Source: Bacillota bacterium
GTDB lineage: Bacteria > Bacillota > Clostridia > Clostridiales > Clostridiaceae
Reading direction: 5' to 3'
DNA length: 7,986 bases
NCBI GenBank assembly: GCA_030706065.1
Contig: JAUZPH010000162.1
Span: 1-7,986 of the forward strand
In this document: in pieces, positions 1 to 6,454 of the stretch
How positions within the stretch are numbered: the stretch's first letter is position 1
How the letters are laid out: each line of letters starts with the position of its first letter
Notes under the pieces: model-generated
The model's database searches: none
What the model was told of the DNA's origin: nothing
Seen by the model: the letters and a program-made list of their open reading frames with translations, nothing else
Program-made: the position numbers and the translations under genes

Positions 1-1883
1 CTGCCTTCCTGCCCCCTTCTCAGAGACTTATCCACCTGCCTGAACTTGTCAAAAATCATATCTATGTGTTCCACAGGTATTCCTACTCCATTGTCCTTCA
101 CCTGTATCTCAATCCCTCCACTTCTATCCTTCAAATTCACCTCAATGTTACCGCTGCCATCTATGAATTTTACCGAGTTTGAAAGCAGATTAAGTATCAT
201 TCTTGTAATAAGATTTTGATCTACATACATGAGTTTTTCTTCAACATCCGTATCGAATACCACATTGATGTTTTTGTTCCTGATATACTGGCTGACAGCC
301 ATTGTAATATCTTCGATGACACTTACTATTTCAACATATTTGTAATCAGGTACATAATATCCTGAATCCATCTTTGTTATATCTATAAGATTGTTTATTA
401 TCCTTGTTAATCTTAGGCAGCCCTTCTTCATGGAATAATAATATTTGTTATACTCAACCGATTCTATTCCACTCTTCTTGTAAAGTTCAATAACCTGAAG
501 GGAGCTGTATATTATATTGATAGGGGTCCTCAATTCATGGGATATATTAGAAAAGAAGTTGGACCGGATTTTCTCATATTCCATAGCCTCGGTGAGCTTT
601 TTCCTGTCCTCTTCCATTTTCTTCTCGCTTGTAATATCTCTTCCAATACTAAGTGTTACATTCTTCCCGTCGATATTTATATGTATGTCTGCAGCTTCAA
701 GCACTCTATTAACTCCATCAAAACATTTACATTTTATTTCCATGGGCTCGAAATCCCTTTTCTCATATTGTGTTTTGTACAACCTCTCCCCAATAATGCC
801 TCTAACTTTTTCATCAGCAATATCAAGTATTGATATATCCCGATGCTGATGGACGTCATCAGGTGCAAAAAAATTTCTTGCAGCCTTATTCATAAATATT
901 ATCACTTCACCATCGTGAATATATATGGTTTCAGGAGAATTATCCACTATCTTCTGATATTTTTCCTCTGCATGTTTTAGCCTTCGTTCATATCTGTTTC
1001 TGGCGATAATCTGCCTTTCCAACCTTTCCACTGTCTCCTGCAGAGTTCTGTTGTTAATCTTCAAACTGTTTTGATAATCCAACATATCATTATATATTTT
1101 CTTCATTGGCTTTCTCATACTGTCTATAAGAATAACTTTATACAGTATAACATAGGCTATCAGCTTTACTGAATAAATCAGTAAGCTCAAAGTATATATA
1201 TCCCTATAAAATAACATTTGGCAGAAAGCCGATATCACAATCAAAATCAGAAAAGCATATAACATTTTTCTGTTTTCAAATTGATACACCTTTCTCTTAA
1301 TGAATACACCAACTATACCTGCAGTATAGCAGCCTGATAATATATACGACAATATCAGAAACAATCCAGTGCAGGCACTGCCGTCATAAAGCAGGAAGGA
1401 ACTGCTTTTCAGACGTGATTCTGCAAGAATTATAAGTAATGGTGCGATAAAAAATACTATAGAAACATTTCTGTTATTCTTCCTCCTATTGGGAAGAAAT
1501 GCGAAAAGCAATATACCCGCAGCTTCTACAAAACCTGCCGACAGCATCAATCCAACTTCGGTTTCCATAGTGTGGTTACTTTGTAGTTGAAGGGATAAAA
1601 GCACGATATAAAAGGAGCCTGTACTACCGAAACTGATTCCCAGAATACGAGTATTCGTATTACCGTCCATGGTATTATCTGTTTGGCCATTTACTGATAT
1701 AAAGAGAATCAAAATCGAAAGTATCATTATATATATCTTTGTCAAACTTATTAGAGAATTAAGGCTTCCAATACAAACTATTACAGCAATAGCTAAAAAG
1801 GAGGAAACCAGGTAAATGTTCTCACCACTTATAAAGTTCTCCAATATAATATTAATGTTTCTCTGTTCCCTGCCATGGCTCAT
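1..1883 (-). CDS. Membrane-bound PAS sensor histidine kinase (C-terminus cut by window edge)
   Basis: This is a sensor kinase that should autophosphorylate on histidine and pass the phosphate to a response regulator not seen here. The frame is open from ATG at 1883 to the window edge (627 codons). About eight hydrophobic segments fall within residues 23-252. The end of this region (KLIAYVILYK, then a charged MRKP) resembles the MASE3 membrane sensor domain, but the match is by eye. A helical linker (256-305) leads to a PAS domain (about 306-420, ending in GRDIT). Next come the HisKA H-box SHELRTP with phospho-acceptor His449, the N-box around Asn569, the G1 box DNGVGIP at 597-603 and the F-box FDKF near 611. 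The window ends just before the expected GxGxGL motif, so only about 25-40 residues are probably missing. The start has a strong GGAGG (1891-1895), 7 nt upstream. The gene is divergent from the zinc-ribbon gene. The ligand is unknown. Confidence 0.93.
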   Translation of the reverse strand, partial: MSHGREQRNINIILENFISGENIYLVSSFLAIAVIVCIGSLNSLISLTKIYIMILSILILFISVNGQTDNTMDGNTNTRILGISFGSTGSFYIVLLSLQLQSNHTMETEVGLMLSAGFVEAAGILLFAFLPNRRKNNRNVSIVFFIAPLLIILAESRLKSSSFLLYDGSACTGLFLILSYILSGCYTAGIVGVFIKRKVYQFENRKMLYAFLILIVISAFCQMLFYRDIYTLSLLIYSVKLIAYVILYKVILIDSMRKPMKKIYNDMLDYQNSLKINNRTLQETVERLERQIIARNRYERRLKHAEEKYQKIVDNSPETIYIHDGEVIIFMNKAARNFFAPDDVHQHRDISILDIADEKVRGIIGERLYKTQYEKRDFEPMEIKCKCFDGVNRVLEAADIHINIDGKNVTLSIGRDITSEKKMEEDRKKLTEAMEYEKIRSNFFSNISHELRTPINIIYSSLQVIELYKKSGIESVEYNKYYYSMKKGCLRLTRIINNLIDITKMDSGYYVPDYKYVEIVSVIEDITMAVSQYIRNKNINVVFDTDVEEKLMYVDQNLITRMILNLLSNSVKFIDGSGNIEVNLKDRSGGIEIQVKDNGVGIPVEHIDMIFDKFRQVDKSLRRGQEG

Positions 1884-1987
1884 ATTTCTTCCTCCATCAA
1901 TCGCAACTTTTTTCGGACTTTCTTCCTATATCGGCGACAAACTACACTCCCCCTTGTATATATATGGAAATTTGTGCCCTCTTTTAC

Positions 1988-2016
1988 ATTATAATGGATG
2001 ATATTTACAATTACAA
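1988..2016 (-). promoter_or_regulatory. Sigma-A-type promoter of the histidine kinase
   Basis: Read on the minus strand, TTGTAA (2011-2016) is followed after exactly 17 nt by a perfect TATAAT (1988-1993). Transcription would start near 1981, giving a leader of about 100 nt before the kinase ATG. I recognised no riboswitch in that leader. Confidence 0.6.
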
Positions 2017-2263
2017 TATCGTTTTCAATTTTGTTAAAATTGAATATGCTATGTTATTTTTAGATGAATTAATTAACAAAATGCACTAATTACTAGCATT
2101 TATGCCGATTAATCCAACTATTAAAATTCTAACGGCACCATATCTCATAAATCAGGTGGCAGAGGATGGCAAGTGCCATTTTTAACGCTTCAAGCATAAA
2201 ATACTGATAGGTAACTCTTTTATATGCCCTTAGAAATGTTTATTTTCTATTGATGATTATTAA

Positions 2264-2411
2264 TGATGTGGAAACTTTAATCTTCAGTATTCGCCTGAGA
2301 AAATATCGAACCTTCACCGATTTTTTCGGATATAAAATTTCAGCAAACTAACTTTCTGGATTCAGGAGAATTTTTACATCCATGGCGAAAAATTTAATAA
2401 TTTCCGCATCT
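2264..2411 (-). repeat. Inverted-ended dispersed repeat, copy 1 (148 bp)
   Basis: The left end reads GATGTGGAAA (from 2265) and the right end reads TTTCCGCATCT (2401-2411), so the ends form an imperfect inverted repeat. The minus strand of 2264-2321 aligns without gaps to 3131-3188 on the plus strand, with about 48 of 58 positions identical by hand count. This copy is therefore a homologue of copy 2 in the opposite orientation. It carries about 50 extra bases near its right end (2342-2400). It contains an internal small hairpin (CCGA..TCGG on the minus strand). It could be a non-autonomous mobile element (MITE-like) or a structured leader. No clear target-site duplication is visible. Confidence 0.6.
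2373..2398 (+). promoter_or_regulatory. Possible promoter of the zinc-ribbon gene inside repeat copy 1
   Basis: TTTACA (2373-2378) is followed by TTTAAT (2393-2398), or with better spacing by TAATAA (2395-2400). Neither arrangement is ideal: the first has 14 nt spacing and the second a poor -10 box. The boxes lie in the part of the repeat absent from copy 2. This is a weak call based only on position just upstream of the gene. Confidence 0.22.
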
Positions 2412-2428
2412 AAAAAGGGGATGAATGA

Positions 2429-2797
2429 ATGAACTTTAAGGATAACTTTGGCAAGATATCCAAATCCATTGGTGATAAAGCCTCCTTCGCAGCAAAAAAA
2501 TCTTCAGAACTCTTTGAAGTCACCAAGATCAATATGGCAATTGATTCCGAGAAAGAAAAAGTAATTGAGATTGAAGAAAAAATTGGCCACCTGGTTTACA
2601 CCGCTTACAAGGAAAAAGAAAATGTGGACAGCAGTGTTTTGAAGCTCTGCAGAAAAATTGATGAAATAACTGAAAACATAGCCTCCATGACCAAAAAGCT
2701 TGCAAAGATAAAGAATTCGAAATTCTGCAGCAAGTGCGACCTTGAACTCCCAAATGACACCAAGTACTGCCCAAACTGCGGAAAAAACCTGGATTAG
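2429..2797 (+). CDS. Small coiled-coil protein with C-terminal zinc ribbon
   Basis: This is a 122-residue hypothetical protein. Residues 1-95 are hydrophilic and strongly helical, rich in Lys, Glu, Ser and Ile, and likely to form a coiled coil around residues 38-95. The C-terminus has two CxxC knuckles (Cys100/103 and Cys114/117), ending CPNCGKNLD. This is the typical zinc-ribbon tail (zinc_ribbon_2 / DZR type) of many small Bacillota proteins. No signal peptide or membrane segment is seen, so it should be cytoplasmic. The ATG at 2429 is set by AAGGGG (2415-2420) 8 nt upstream. Two nearer ATGs (2421, 2425) are out of frame and stop within five codons. Its stop TAG is followed after 2 nt by a GGGGACGG repeat, and a terminator lies at 2894. 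The function is unknown; a scaffold or nucleic-acid-binding role is only a guess. Confidence 0.85.
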   Translation: MNFKDNFGKISKSIGDKASFAAKKSSELFEVTKINMAIDSEKEKVIEIEEKIGHLVYTAYKEKENVDSSVLKLCRKIDEITENIASMTKKLAKIKNSKFCSKCDLELPNDTKYCPNCGKNLD

Positions 2798-2798
2798 A

Positions 2799-2816
2799 TG
2801 GGGACGGTTCACAATT
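2799..2816 (+). repeat. REP-like repeat, copy A
   Basis: The 18-mer TGGGGACGGTTCACAATT starts 2 nt after the TAG stop codon of the zinc-ribbon gene. The preceding TTAG is also present before copy B, so the repeat may extend into the stop codon. It is in the same orientation as the gene it follows. Confidence 0.85.
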
Positions 2817-2843
2817 TTCCAGCTTCGGGGCAGGGTCGTTAGG

Positions 2844-2861
2844 TGGGGACGGTTCACAATT
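2844..2861 (+). repeat. REP-like repeat, copy B
   Basis: This is a perfect second copy of the 18-mer of copy A, direct and offset by 45 bp. The spacer (2817-2843) is not itself repeated. The upstream TTAG plus two bases matches copy A. Confidence 0.85.
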
Positions 2862-2893
2862 AAATCCAAATTTTTAGGCTCTAAACTGCTTAT

Positions 2894-2924
2894 AGGTGAA
2901 TCATAAAAACGATTCACCTTTTTT
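2894..2924 (+). terminator. Rho-independent terminator after the zinc-ribbon gene
   Basis: AGGTGAATC (2894-2902) and GATTCACCT (2911-2919) form a perfect 9-bp stem with an 8-nt A-rich loop, followed by a run of Ts to 2924. It lies about 100 bp beyond the stop codon, with repeat copies A and B in between, so those repeats should be transcribed in the 3' UTR. Confidence 0.85.
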
Positions 2925-2928
2925 AACT

Positions 2929-2956
2929 TTGAAAAAGATTATCTATATTTTACAAT
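2929..2956 (+). promoter_or_regulatory. Possible promoter of the helicase gene
   Basis: TTGAAA (2929-2934) is followed after 16 nt by TACAAT (2951-2956), directly downstream of the previous terminator. It would give a long leader of about 265 nt containing repeat copy 2. A TATAAT at 2965-2970 has no good -35 partner. Confidence 0.35.
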
Positions 2957-3088
2957 ATATGATATATAATAATAATGGGTCATTTGCTGATTCGATAAAG
3001 AGTTGTGTATCTTCACCTCATGGAAATTTACCTTTGAAAGGAGGTACTGATTGGTGGTACTGAGTATTTGAAGCTGCAGAATGTTTAT

Positions 3089-3188
3089 AGATGCGGAAAC
3101 TTTTATTTCAATTTTATCGCCTTCGAAAAGATCGGTGATGATTCGATATTTTTTCAGTCGAATACTAAAGGTTTAAATTTCCGCATCT
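3089..3188 (+). repeat. Inverted-ended dispersed repeat, copy 2 (100 bp)
   Basis: The ends AGATGCGGAAA (3089-3099) and TTTCCGCATCT (3178-3188) are perfect 11-bp inverted repeats. Positions 3131-3188 match the minus strand of copy 1 at about 48 of 58 positions. An internal hairpin ATTCGA..TCGAAT (11-nt loop) lies near 3141-3163. In copy 1 the stem is partly preserved (TTCG..CGAA). The element ends 40 nt before the helicase start. Confidence 0.65.
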
Positions 3189-3228
3189 GTAATACTGCAA
3201 TTTTGGATTTCATAGAAACCAAAATGTT

Positions 3229-5316
3229 ATGAAACTGATAAATAGTATAAAAGAAGAATATTATTTGTATAAATCCAAGCTGGAACAAAACGACCTCAAA
3301 TTTATTTCTGAGGCTGAGAAGGATCTTATCAAGCACCTGATGTGGGTCAGATCTGTTCTGGGAGAACTGTCTAACTACAGGAAACGCCTTGCGGAGCTTC
3401 AGGGTAAGCGTCAGATGAAGGCTAAGGATTTGAGGCTAAGAAACGAACTGATATCAAACATCACTAAAATAGAAAAGGAACTTGACTTCCTTGAAGAGGA
3501 TATGAGATTTACAAAAGATTTAATGTTGAAATCCTCCAGGCTTATATGGGAAGAATATGCAGGCGAGAATAATATACCTCACAGTTTTGATGAAATCATA
3601 GGTAACGAAAAAAACTTAAAATATTATTATAATGAAGGTATAGTTAATACTTACAGGTTAAGGTTTGTACCAAAAATATTAAGTGATGATATAAGAAAGG
3701 CTTTCCCGGATCACCCAAAGGATGAATTTATTGAAGCCAGATCCATGAGAAGACATTTTTATATACATGAAGGAGGTACGAATTCCGGTAAAACATACTC
3801 TTCCATTAAAAGGCTGATGGAGGTGGAATGCGGCCTGTATCTGGCACCACTGAGATTATTGGCGCTGGAGATATTTGACAGACTGAATTCCGCTAATGTC
3901 CCCTGCAGCCTGCGAACCGGCGAGGAAGAAATTATAGTGGATTTTGCACGACACACATCCTCTACTGTAGAAAAGGTGGATTTGAGCAGAGTTTATGATG
4001 TAGCAGTCATTGATGAGGCTCAGATGCTGGCTGATATTCAGCGTGGGGCGGCATGGACAAGAGCAATTCTAGGTGTAAGAGCTCATGAAGTACATGTATG
4101 CTGTGCCCTCTATGCAACAGAGATAGTAAAGACACTAATAAAAGATTGCGGCGATGATGTCGAAGTAATTACTCATGTAAGAGATACAGATCTGATAACT
4201 GAGGACAGTGAATTCAGGTTTCCCGCCTCTGTTAAAGATGGTGATGCGCTTATCGTTTTTTCCAGAAAGTCCGTACTTACTGCAGCCGCTGCCCTTGAAG
4301 AGCGAAATATATCCTGCAGCCTCATATATGGCAGCCTGCCTCCGGAGACAAGAAGAATGCAGTTTGAGAAGTTTTTATCCCGGCAGAGCAGTGTTCTGGT
4401 TTCCACCGATGCTATTGGCATGGGTGTAAATCTCCCAATAAAAAGGGTGGTTTTTCTGGAAAAAGCCAAGTTTGATGGAATAAAGGAGAGAAATCTGTAT
4501 ACCTCAGAGATAAAGCAAATTGCCGGCCGTGCCGGCCGTAAGGGCATATATGATGAAGGTTATGTCAATACAATATATGAAGAAAGCAAGAAATTTATAA
4601 AGCATGCTTTAACGAGTTATGAGGAACCTTTAACCACAGCATTTCTTGGACCAACTGAAGATATACTGAAGGTTGCCGGAGAACTGGAGATAAAGCTTAA
4701 AGTTTGGTCTTCCCTTGACCCTGCAGAAGATTTCTACGAAAAAATTGACGTAGATAGGCTAATCGGATTAATAGCAATAATAAAACAGATGGGTCTATTT
4801 AAAAAACTGACCCAGGATGACATTTTCAGGTGCATAAACATACCTTTTGATGAGGGAGAGGATGTTATTCTCTACCTTTGGAAAGATTATGTGAGGCTCA
4901 TTTCCAATGGCAAAAACACCCTATTTAAACCATCTTATCCTGAAGAGGAACTTCTTAACCTTGAGATTTATTACAGGAAAATCGATCTCTATTATTCATT
5001 TTCAAAAACTTTTAATATGGAGGTAGATGAAATCTGGGTTAAGGAGGAACGCAGCAGAGTGGCTAAGCTCATAGATAAACATCTTAAAGAGAGAATCAAA
5101 CGTTACAAGAAACACTGCAGAGCATGCGGCACCCCTCTTCCATGGAACTTTATGTTTCCGATCTGCGACCACTGCTATTCCTTGAAGTTAAATGGCCAGC
5201 TTGAAGATGATTACGATCCCGATTTTAATGCACCATACGATTATCCTTCAAAGAGAACCCGTAGTGGCGGCAAGTATATCCCCGCTGAAGATACTTTTGA
5301 TGATGATAGAACTTGA
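3229..5316 (+). CDS. SUV3-like superfamily 2 (DExH-type) RNA helicase
   Basis: This 695-residue ATP-dependent helicase most resembles the SUV3 family, known from the mitochondrial RNA-degrading complex and present in some bacteria. Motifs seen are: I GGTNSGKT 182-189 (Lys188), Ia APLRLLALE 206-214, TGEE 230-233, II DEAQ 262-265 within VAVIDEAQMLAD, IV near 341-347, V STDAIGMGVNL 392-402, and VI QIAGRAGR 430-437. The TNSGKT, PLRLLALE-FDRLN and IDE-QML-D wording is characteristic of SUV3. Residues 1-170 are helical with a likely coiled coil at 55-95. The C-terminus has a Cys4 site (Cys630/633/646/649) and an acidic tail. It is probably cytoplasmic and unwinds RNA or RNA/DNA duplexes; the substrate and any nuclease partner are unknown. 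ATG 3229 is the only start after the in-frame stop at 3190, yet it has no good ribosome site, which is odd. The gene ends with its own terminator. Confidence 0.9.
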   Translation: MKLINSIKEEYYLYKSKLEQNDLKFISEAEKDLIKHLMWVRSVLGELSNYRKRLAELQGKRQMKAKDLRLRNELISNITKIEKELDFLEEDMRFTKDLMLKSSRLIWEEYAGENNIPHSFDEIIGNEKNLKYYYNEGIVNTYRLRFVPKILSDDIRKAFPDHPKDEFIEARSMRRHFYIHEGGTNSGKTYSSIKRLMEVECGLYLAPLRLLALEIFDRLNSANVPCSLRTGEEEIIVDFARHTSSTVEKVDLSRVYDVAVIDEAQMLADIQRGAAWTRAILGVRAHEVHVCCALYATEIVKTLIKDCGDDVEVITHVRDTDLITEDSEFRFPASVKDGDALIVFSRKSVLTAAAALEERNISCSLIYGSLPPETRRMQFEKFLSRQSSVLVSTDAIGMGVNLPIKRVVFLEKAKFDGIKERNLYTSEIKQIAGRAGRKGIYDEGYVNTIYEESKKFIKHALTSYEEPLTTAFLGPTEDILKVAGELEIKLKVWSSLDPAEDFYEKIDVDRLIGLIAIIKQMGLFKKLTQDDIFRCINIPFDEGEDVILYLWKDYVRLISNGKNTLFKPSYPEEELLNLEIYYRKIDLYYSFSKTFNMEVDEIWVKEERSRVAKLIDKHLKERIKRYKKHCRACGTPLPWNFMFPICDHCYSLKLNGQLEDDYDPDFNAPYDYPSKRTRSGGKYIPAEDTFDDDRT

Positions 5317-5318
5317 CA

Positions 5319-5347
5319 AAAAGGTCAGCAAGATGAGCTGACCTTTT
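5319..5347 (+). terminator. Rho-independent terminator after the helicase
   Basis: AAAAGGTCAGC (5319-5329) pairs perfectly with GCTGACCTTTT (5337-5347), an 11-bp stem with a 7-nt loop, starting 2 nt after the TGA stop. Because of the A-run on the left arm it could work in both directions. Confidence 0.85.
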
Positions 5348-5350
5348 ATT

Positions 5351-5368
5351 TGGGGACGGTTCACAATT
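5351..5368 (+). repeat. REP-like repeat, copy C
   Basis: This perfect 18-mer TGGGGACGGTTCACAATT lies 3 nt beyond the T-run of the helicase terminator, in the same orientation as the helicase. Confidence 0.85.
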
Positions 5369-5506
5369 ATCCCCCAGCCATCCCTATATGACCTTCTTTT
5401 CTGTAATATGATAAAAAGAAAGCTGCTGTCCAAGATTATTACTAAATTAGCAACTGTAAGAAAACTGGACTGTAAAAATTTCATGTGTATGGAGGTGTAT
5501 TATTTA

Positions 5507-6226
5507 ATGACACTTAATTATGCTCACAGAGGAGCCAGCGGTTATTTCCCGGAAAATACTTTGATTGCCTTTGAAAAAGCAATTGAAATGGGATGTGATG
5601 CAATAGAAACAGATGTGCAGATGACCCGCGACGGAGAATTAGTTCTCATCCATGACGAGTTAGTGGACAGAACAACTGATGGAGTAGGCTTAGTAAAAAA
5701 TTTTAGTCTTAAAGGTTTAAGGGAGCTGGATGCAGGTACATGGCATGGCAGCAGTCCATCTCTCCAACACATTCCTACTGCCGAGGAGTTAATAATTCTT
5801 GCAAAGTCACAGTCTATAAATATTAATTTTGAATTAAAAACCGGTATTGTTATCTATCCCGAGATTGAAAGAAAAATAATTGAACTGATTTACAAATACA
5901 ATATGCAGGAAAATGTCCTTTTATCAAGCTTCAATCATTATTCCATGGTTGAATGTAAGAGTATTGACAAATCGGTTAAGGCTGGCCTGCTCTATGAGGC
6001 TGGCCTTTATAAGCCGTCCCAATACTGCAAACTTGCTGGCTGTGATGCAATTCATCCGAATTTCTATTCTGTAAACGAAGATATAATTCATGAGGCAAAA
6101 AAAGACGGCATTTGGGTTAATTCCTATACCGTAAATAATGAAGAAAAAATGAAGCAGTTACTCGATTACGGCATCGATGGAATCATCACCAATTATCCTG
6201 ATAGGTTACGTTCAATTATAGGATAG
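5507..6226 (+). CDS. Glycerophosphodiester phosphodiesterase
   Basis: This is a cytoplasmic GDPD-family enzyme of 239 residues. The family hydrolyses glycerophosphodiesters from phospholipid breakdown to sn-glycerol 3-phosphate and an alcohol, using a metal ion in a TIM barrel. Catalytic and metal residues are in place: HRG with His7 and Arg8, ENT at 16-18, Glu34 and Asp36 in IETDVQ, His49 in LIHDE, and Glu109/Lys111 in FELK. The C-terminal part has the usual VNSYTVN and GIITNYPDRL signatures. The length is normal for the short bacterial (UgpQ-type) enzymes. The frame is open back to ATG 5408, but the GGAGGT at 5491-5496, 10 nt before ATG 5507, and the start of homology (NYAHRGA) favour 5507. 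No signal peptide is seen. The stop is followed 2 nt later by repeat copy D, and no independent terminator is obvious before the RAYT region. Confidence 0.93.
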   Translation: MTLNYAHRGASGYFPENTLIAFEKAIEMGCDAIETDVQMTRDGELVLIHDELVDRTTDGVGLVKNFSLKGLRELDAGTWHGSSPSLQHIPTAEELIILAKSQSININFELKTGIVIYPEIERKIIELIYKYNMQENVLLSSFNHYSMVECKSIDKSVKAGLLYEAGLYKPSQYCKLAGCDAIHPNFYSVNEDIIHEAKKDGIWVNSYTVNNEEKMKQLLDYGIDGIITNYPDRLRSIIG

Positions 6227-6228
6227 AA

Positions 6229-6245
6229 GGGGACGGTTCACAATT
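6229..6245 (+). repeat. REP-like repeat, copy D
   Basis: GGGGACGGTTCACAATT begins 2 nt after the TAG stop of the phosphodiesterase gene, in the same orientation. It is the left half of an inverted pair with copy E. Confidence 0.85.
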
Positions 6246-6311
6246 CTTCTACATATGATAATTTTCATGTTAAATCGGCGGCTTGTCCTAATACTTACTT
6301 TTATACCATAT

Positions 6312-6327
6312 AGTTGTGAACCGTCCC
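6312..6327 (-). repeat. REP-like repeat, copy E (inverted)
   Basis: TTGTGAACCGTCCC (6314-6327) is the exact reverse complement of 14 bases of copy D. Positions 6312-6313 extend the pairing with one A-T pair and one wobble pair. Confidence 0.85.
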
Positions 6328-6454
6328 GGCTTTCCGAATTTTCTGAAACCTGATTAAATTTAGTTATTAAAGTCAATAATCAGTAATGTGTAGTAAATCC
6401 AGTCAATTTTAATGCGTAAAAAACTACTCAAGTTTTGTATAAGAGGTGCTTATT

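Larger units (their letters stand above)
1884..2428. other. Divergent intergenic region between kinase and zinc-ribbon gene
   Basis: This 545-bp gap holds the kinase leader and promoter (1884-2016), an AT-rich stretch without recognisable genes (2017-2263), and copy 1 of the inverted-ended repeat (2264-2411), which ends 3 nt before the zinc-ribbon ribosome site. A small hairpin (2163-2182) and a 27-codon open frame (2102-2185) were seen in the middle stretch but not accepted as features. Confidence 0.6.
2798..3228. other. Intergenic region between zinc-ribbon and helicase genes
   Basis: This 431-bp stretch has no convincing gene. In order it holds REP-like copies A and B, a terminator, a possible promoter, a perfect AAAGGAGGT ribosome-site-like sequence (3037-3045) followed only by a six-codon frame, and the inverted-ended repeat copy 2 (3089-3188). 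About 40 bp then separate that repeat from the helicase ATG. Confidence 0.6.
6229..6327. repeat. REPIN-like inverted repeat doublet (copies D+E) upstream of the RAYT
   Basis: Copies D and E face each other across 66 nt and could form a 14-bp perfect stem, or 16 bp with one wobble pair. Paired inverted REPs of this kind are called REPINs and are typical partners of RAYT proteins. The pair could also act as a weak transcription or mRNA-end barrier after the phosphodiesterase gene. That role is inferred. Confidence 0.6.

Noticed and set aside
517..849. Plus-strand open frames of 98-110 codons opposite the kinase
   Set aside because: They lie antisense to the clearly conserved PAS and HisKA regions, and I found no family resemblance.
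1884..1981. Kinase leader as a riboswitch
   Set aside because: About 100 nt of leader is long enough, but I saw no conserved riboswitch core and no terminator-antiterminator pair.
1816..2001. Plus-strand 61-codon open frame
   Set aside because: It overlaps the kinase start, its ribosome site and its promoter on the other strand, and the composition looks like antisense of a membrane segment.
2163..2182. Small hairpin ATGGC-AAGT-GCCAT followed by Ts
   Set aside because: The stem is only 5 strong pairs and no plus-strand gene ends upstream, so a terminator is not supported.
2102..2185. 27-codon plus-strand open frame
   Set aside because: No ribosome site precedes it, it is very short, and nothing is recognisable in it.
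5408..5506. Longer start (ATG 5408) for the phosphodiesterase
   Set aside because: It adds 33 residues outside the family fold, while ATG 5507 has a well-placed GGAGGT and begins just before the HRG motif.
6446..6454. GTG 6446 as the RAYT start
   Set aside because: The GTG is part of the ribosome-binding sequence GAGGTG that serves the TTG at 6455.
6346..6454. Promoter for the RAYT
   Set aside because: TATAAG at 6438 overlaps the ribosome site and no well-spaced -35/-10 pair was found, so none is called.
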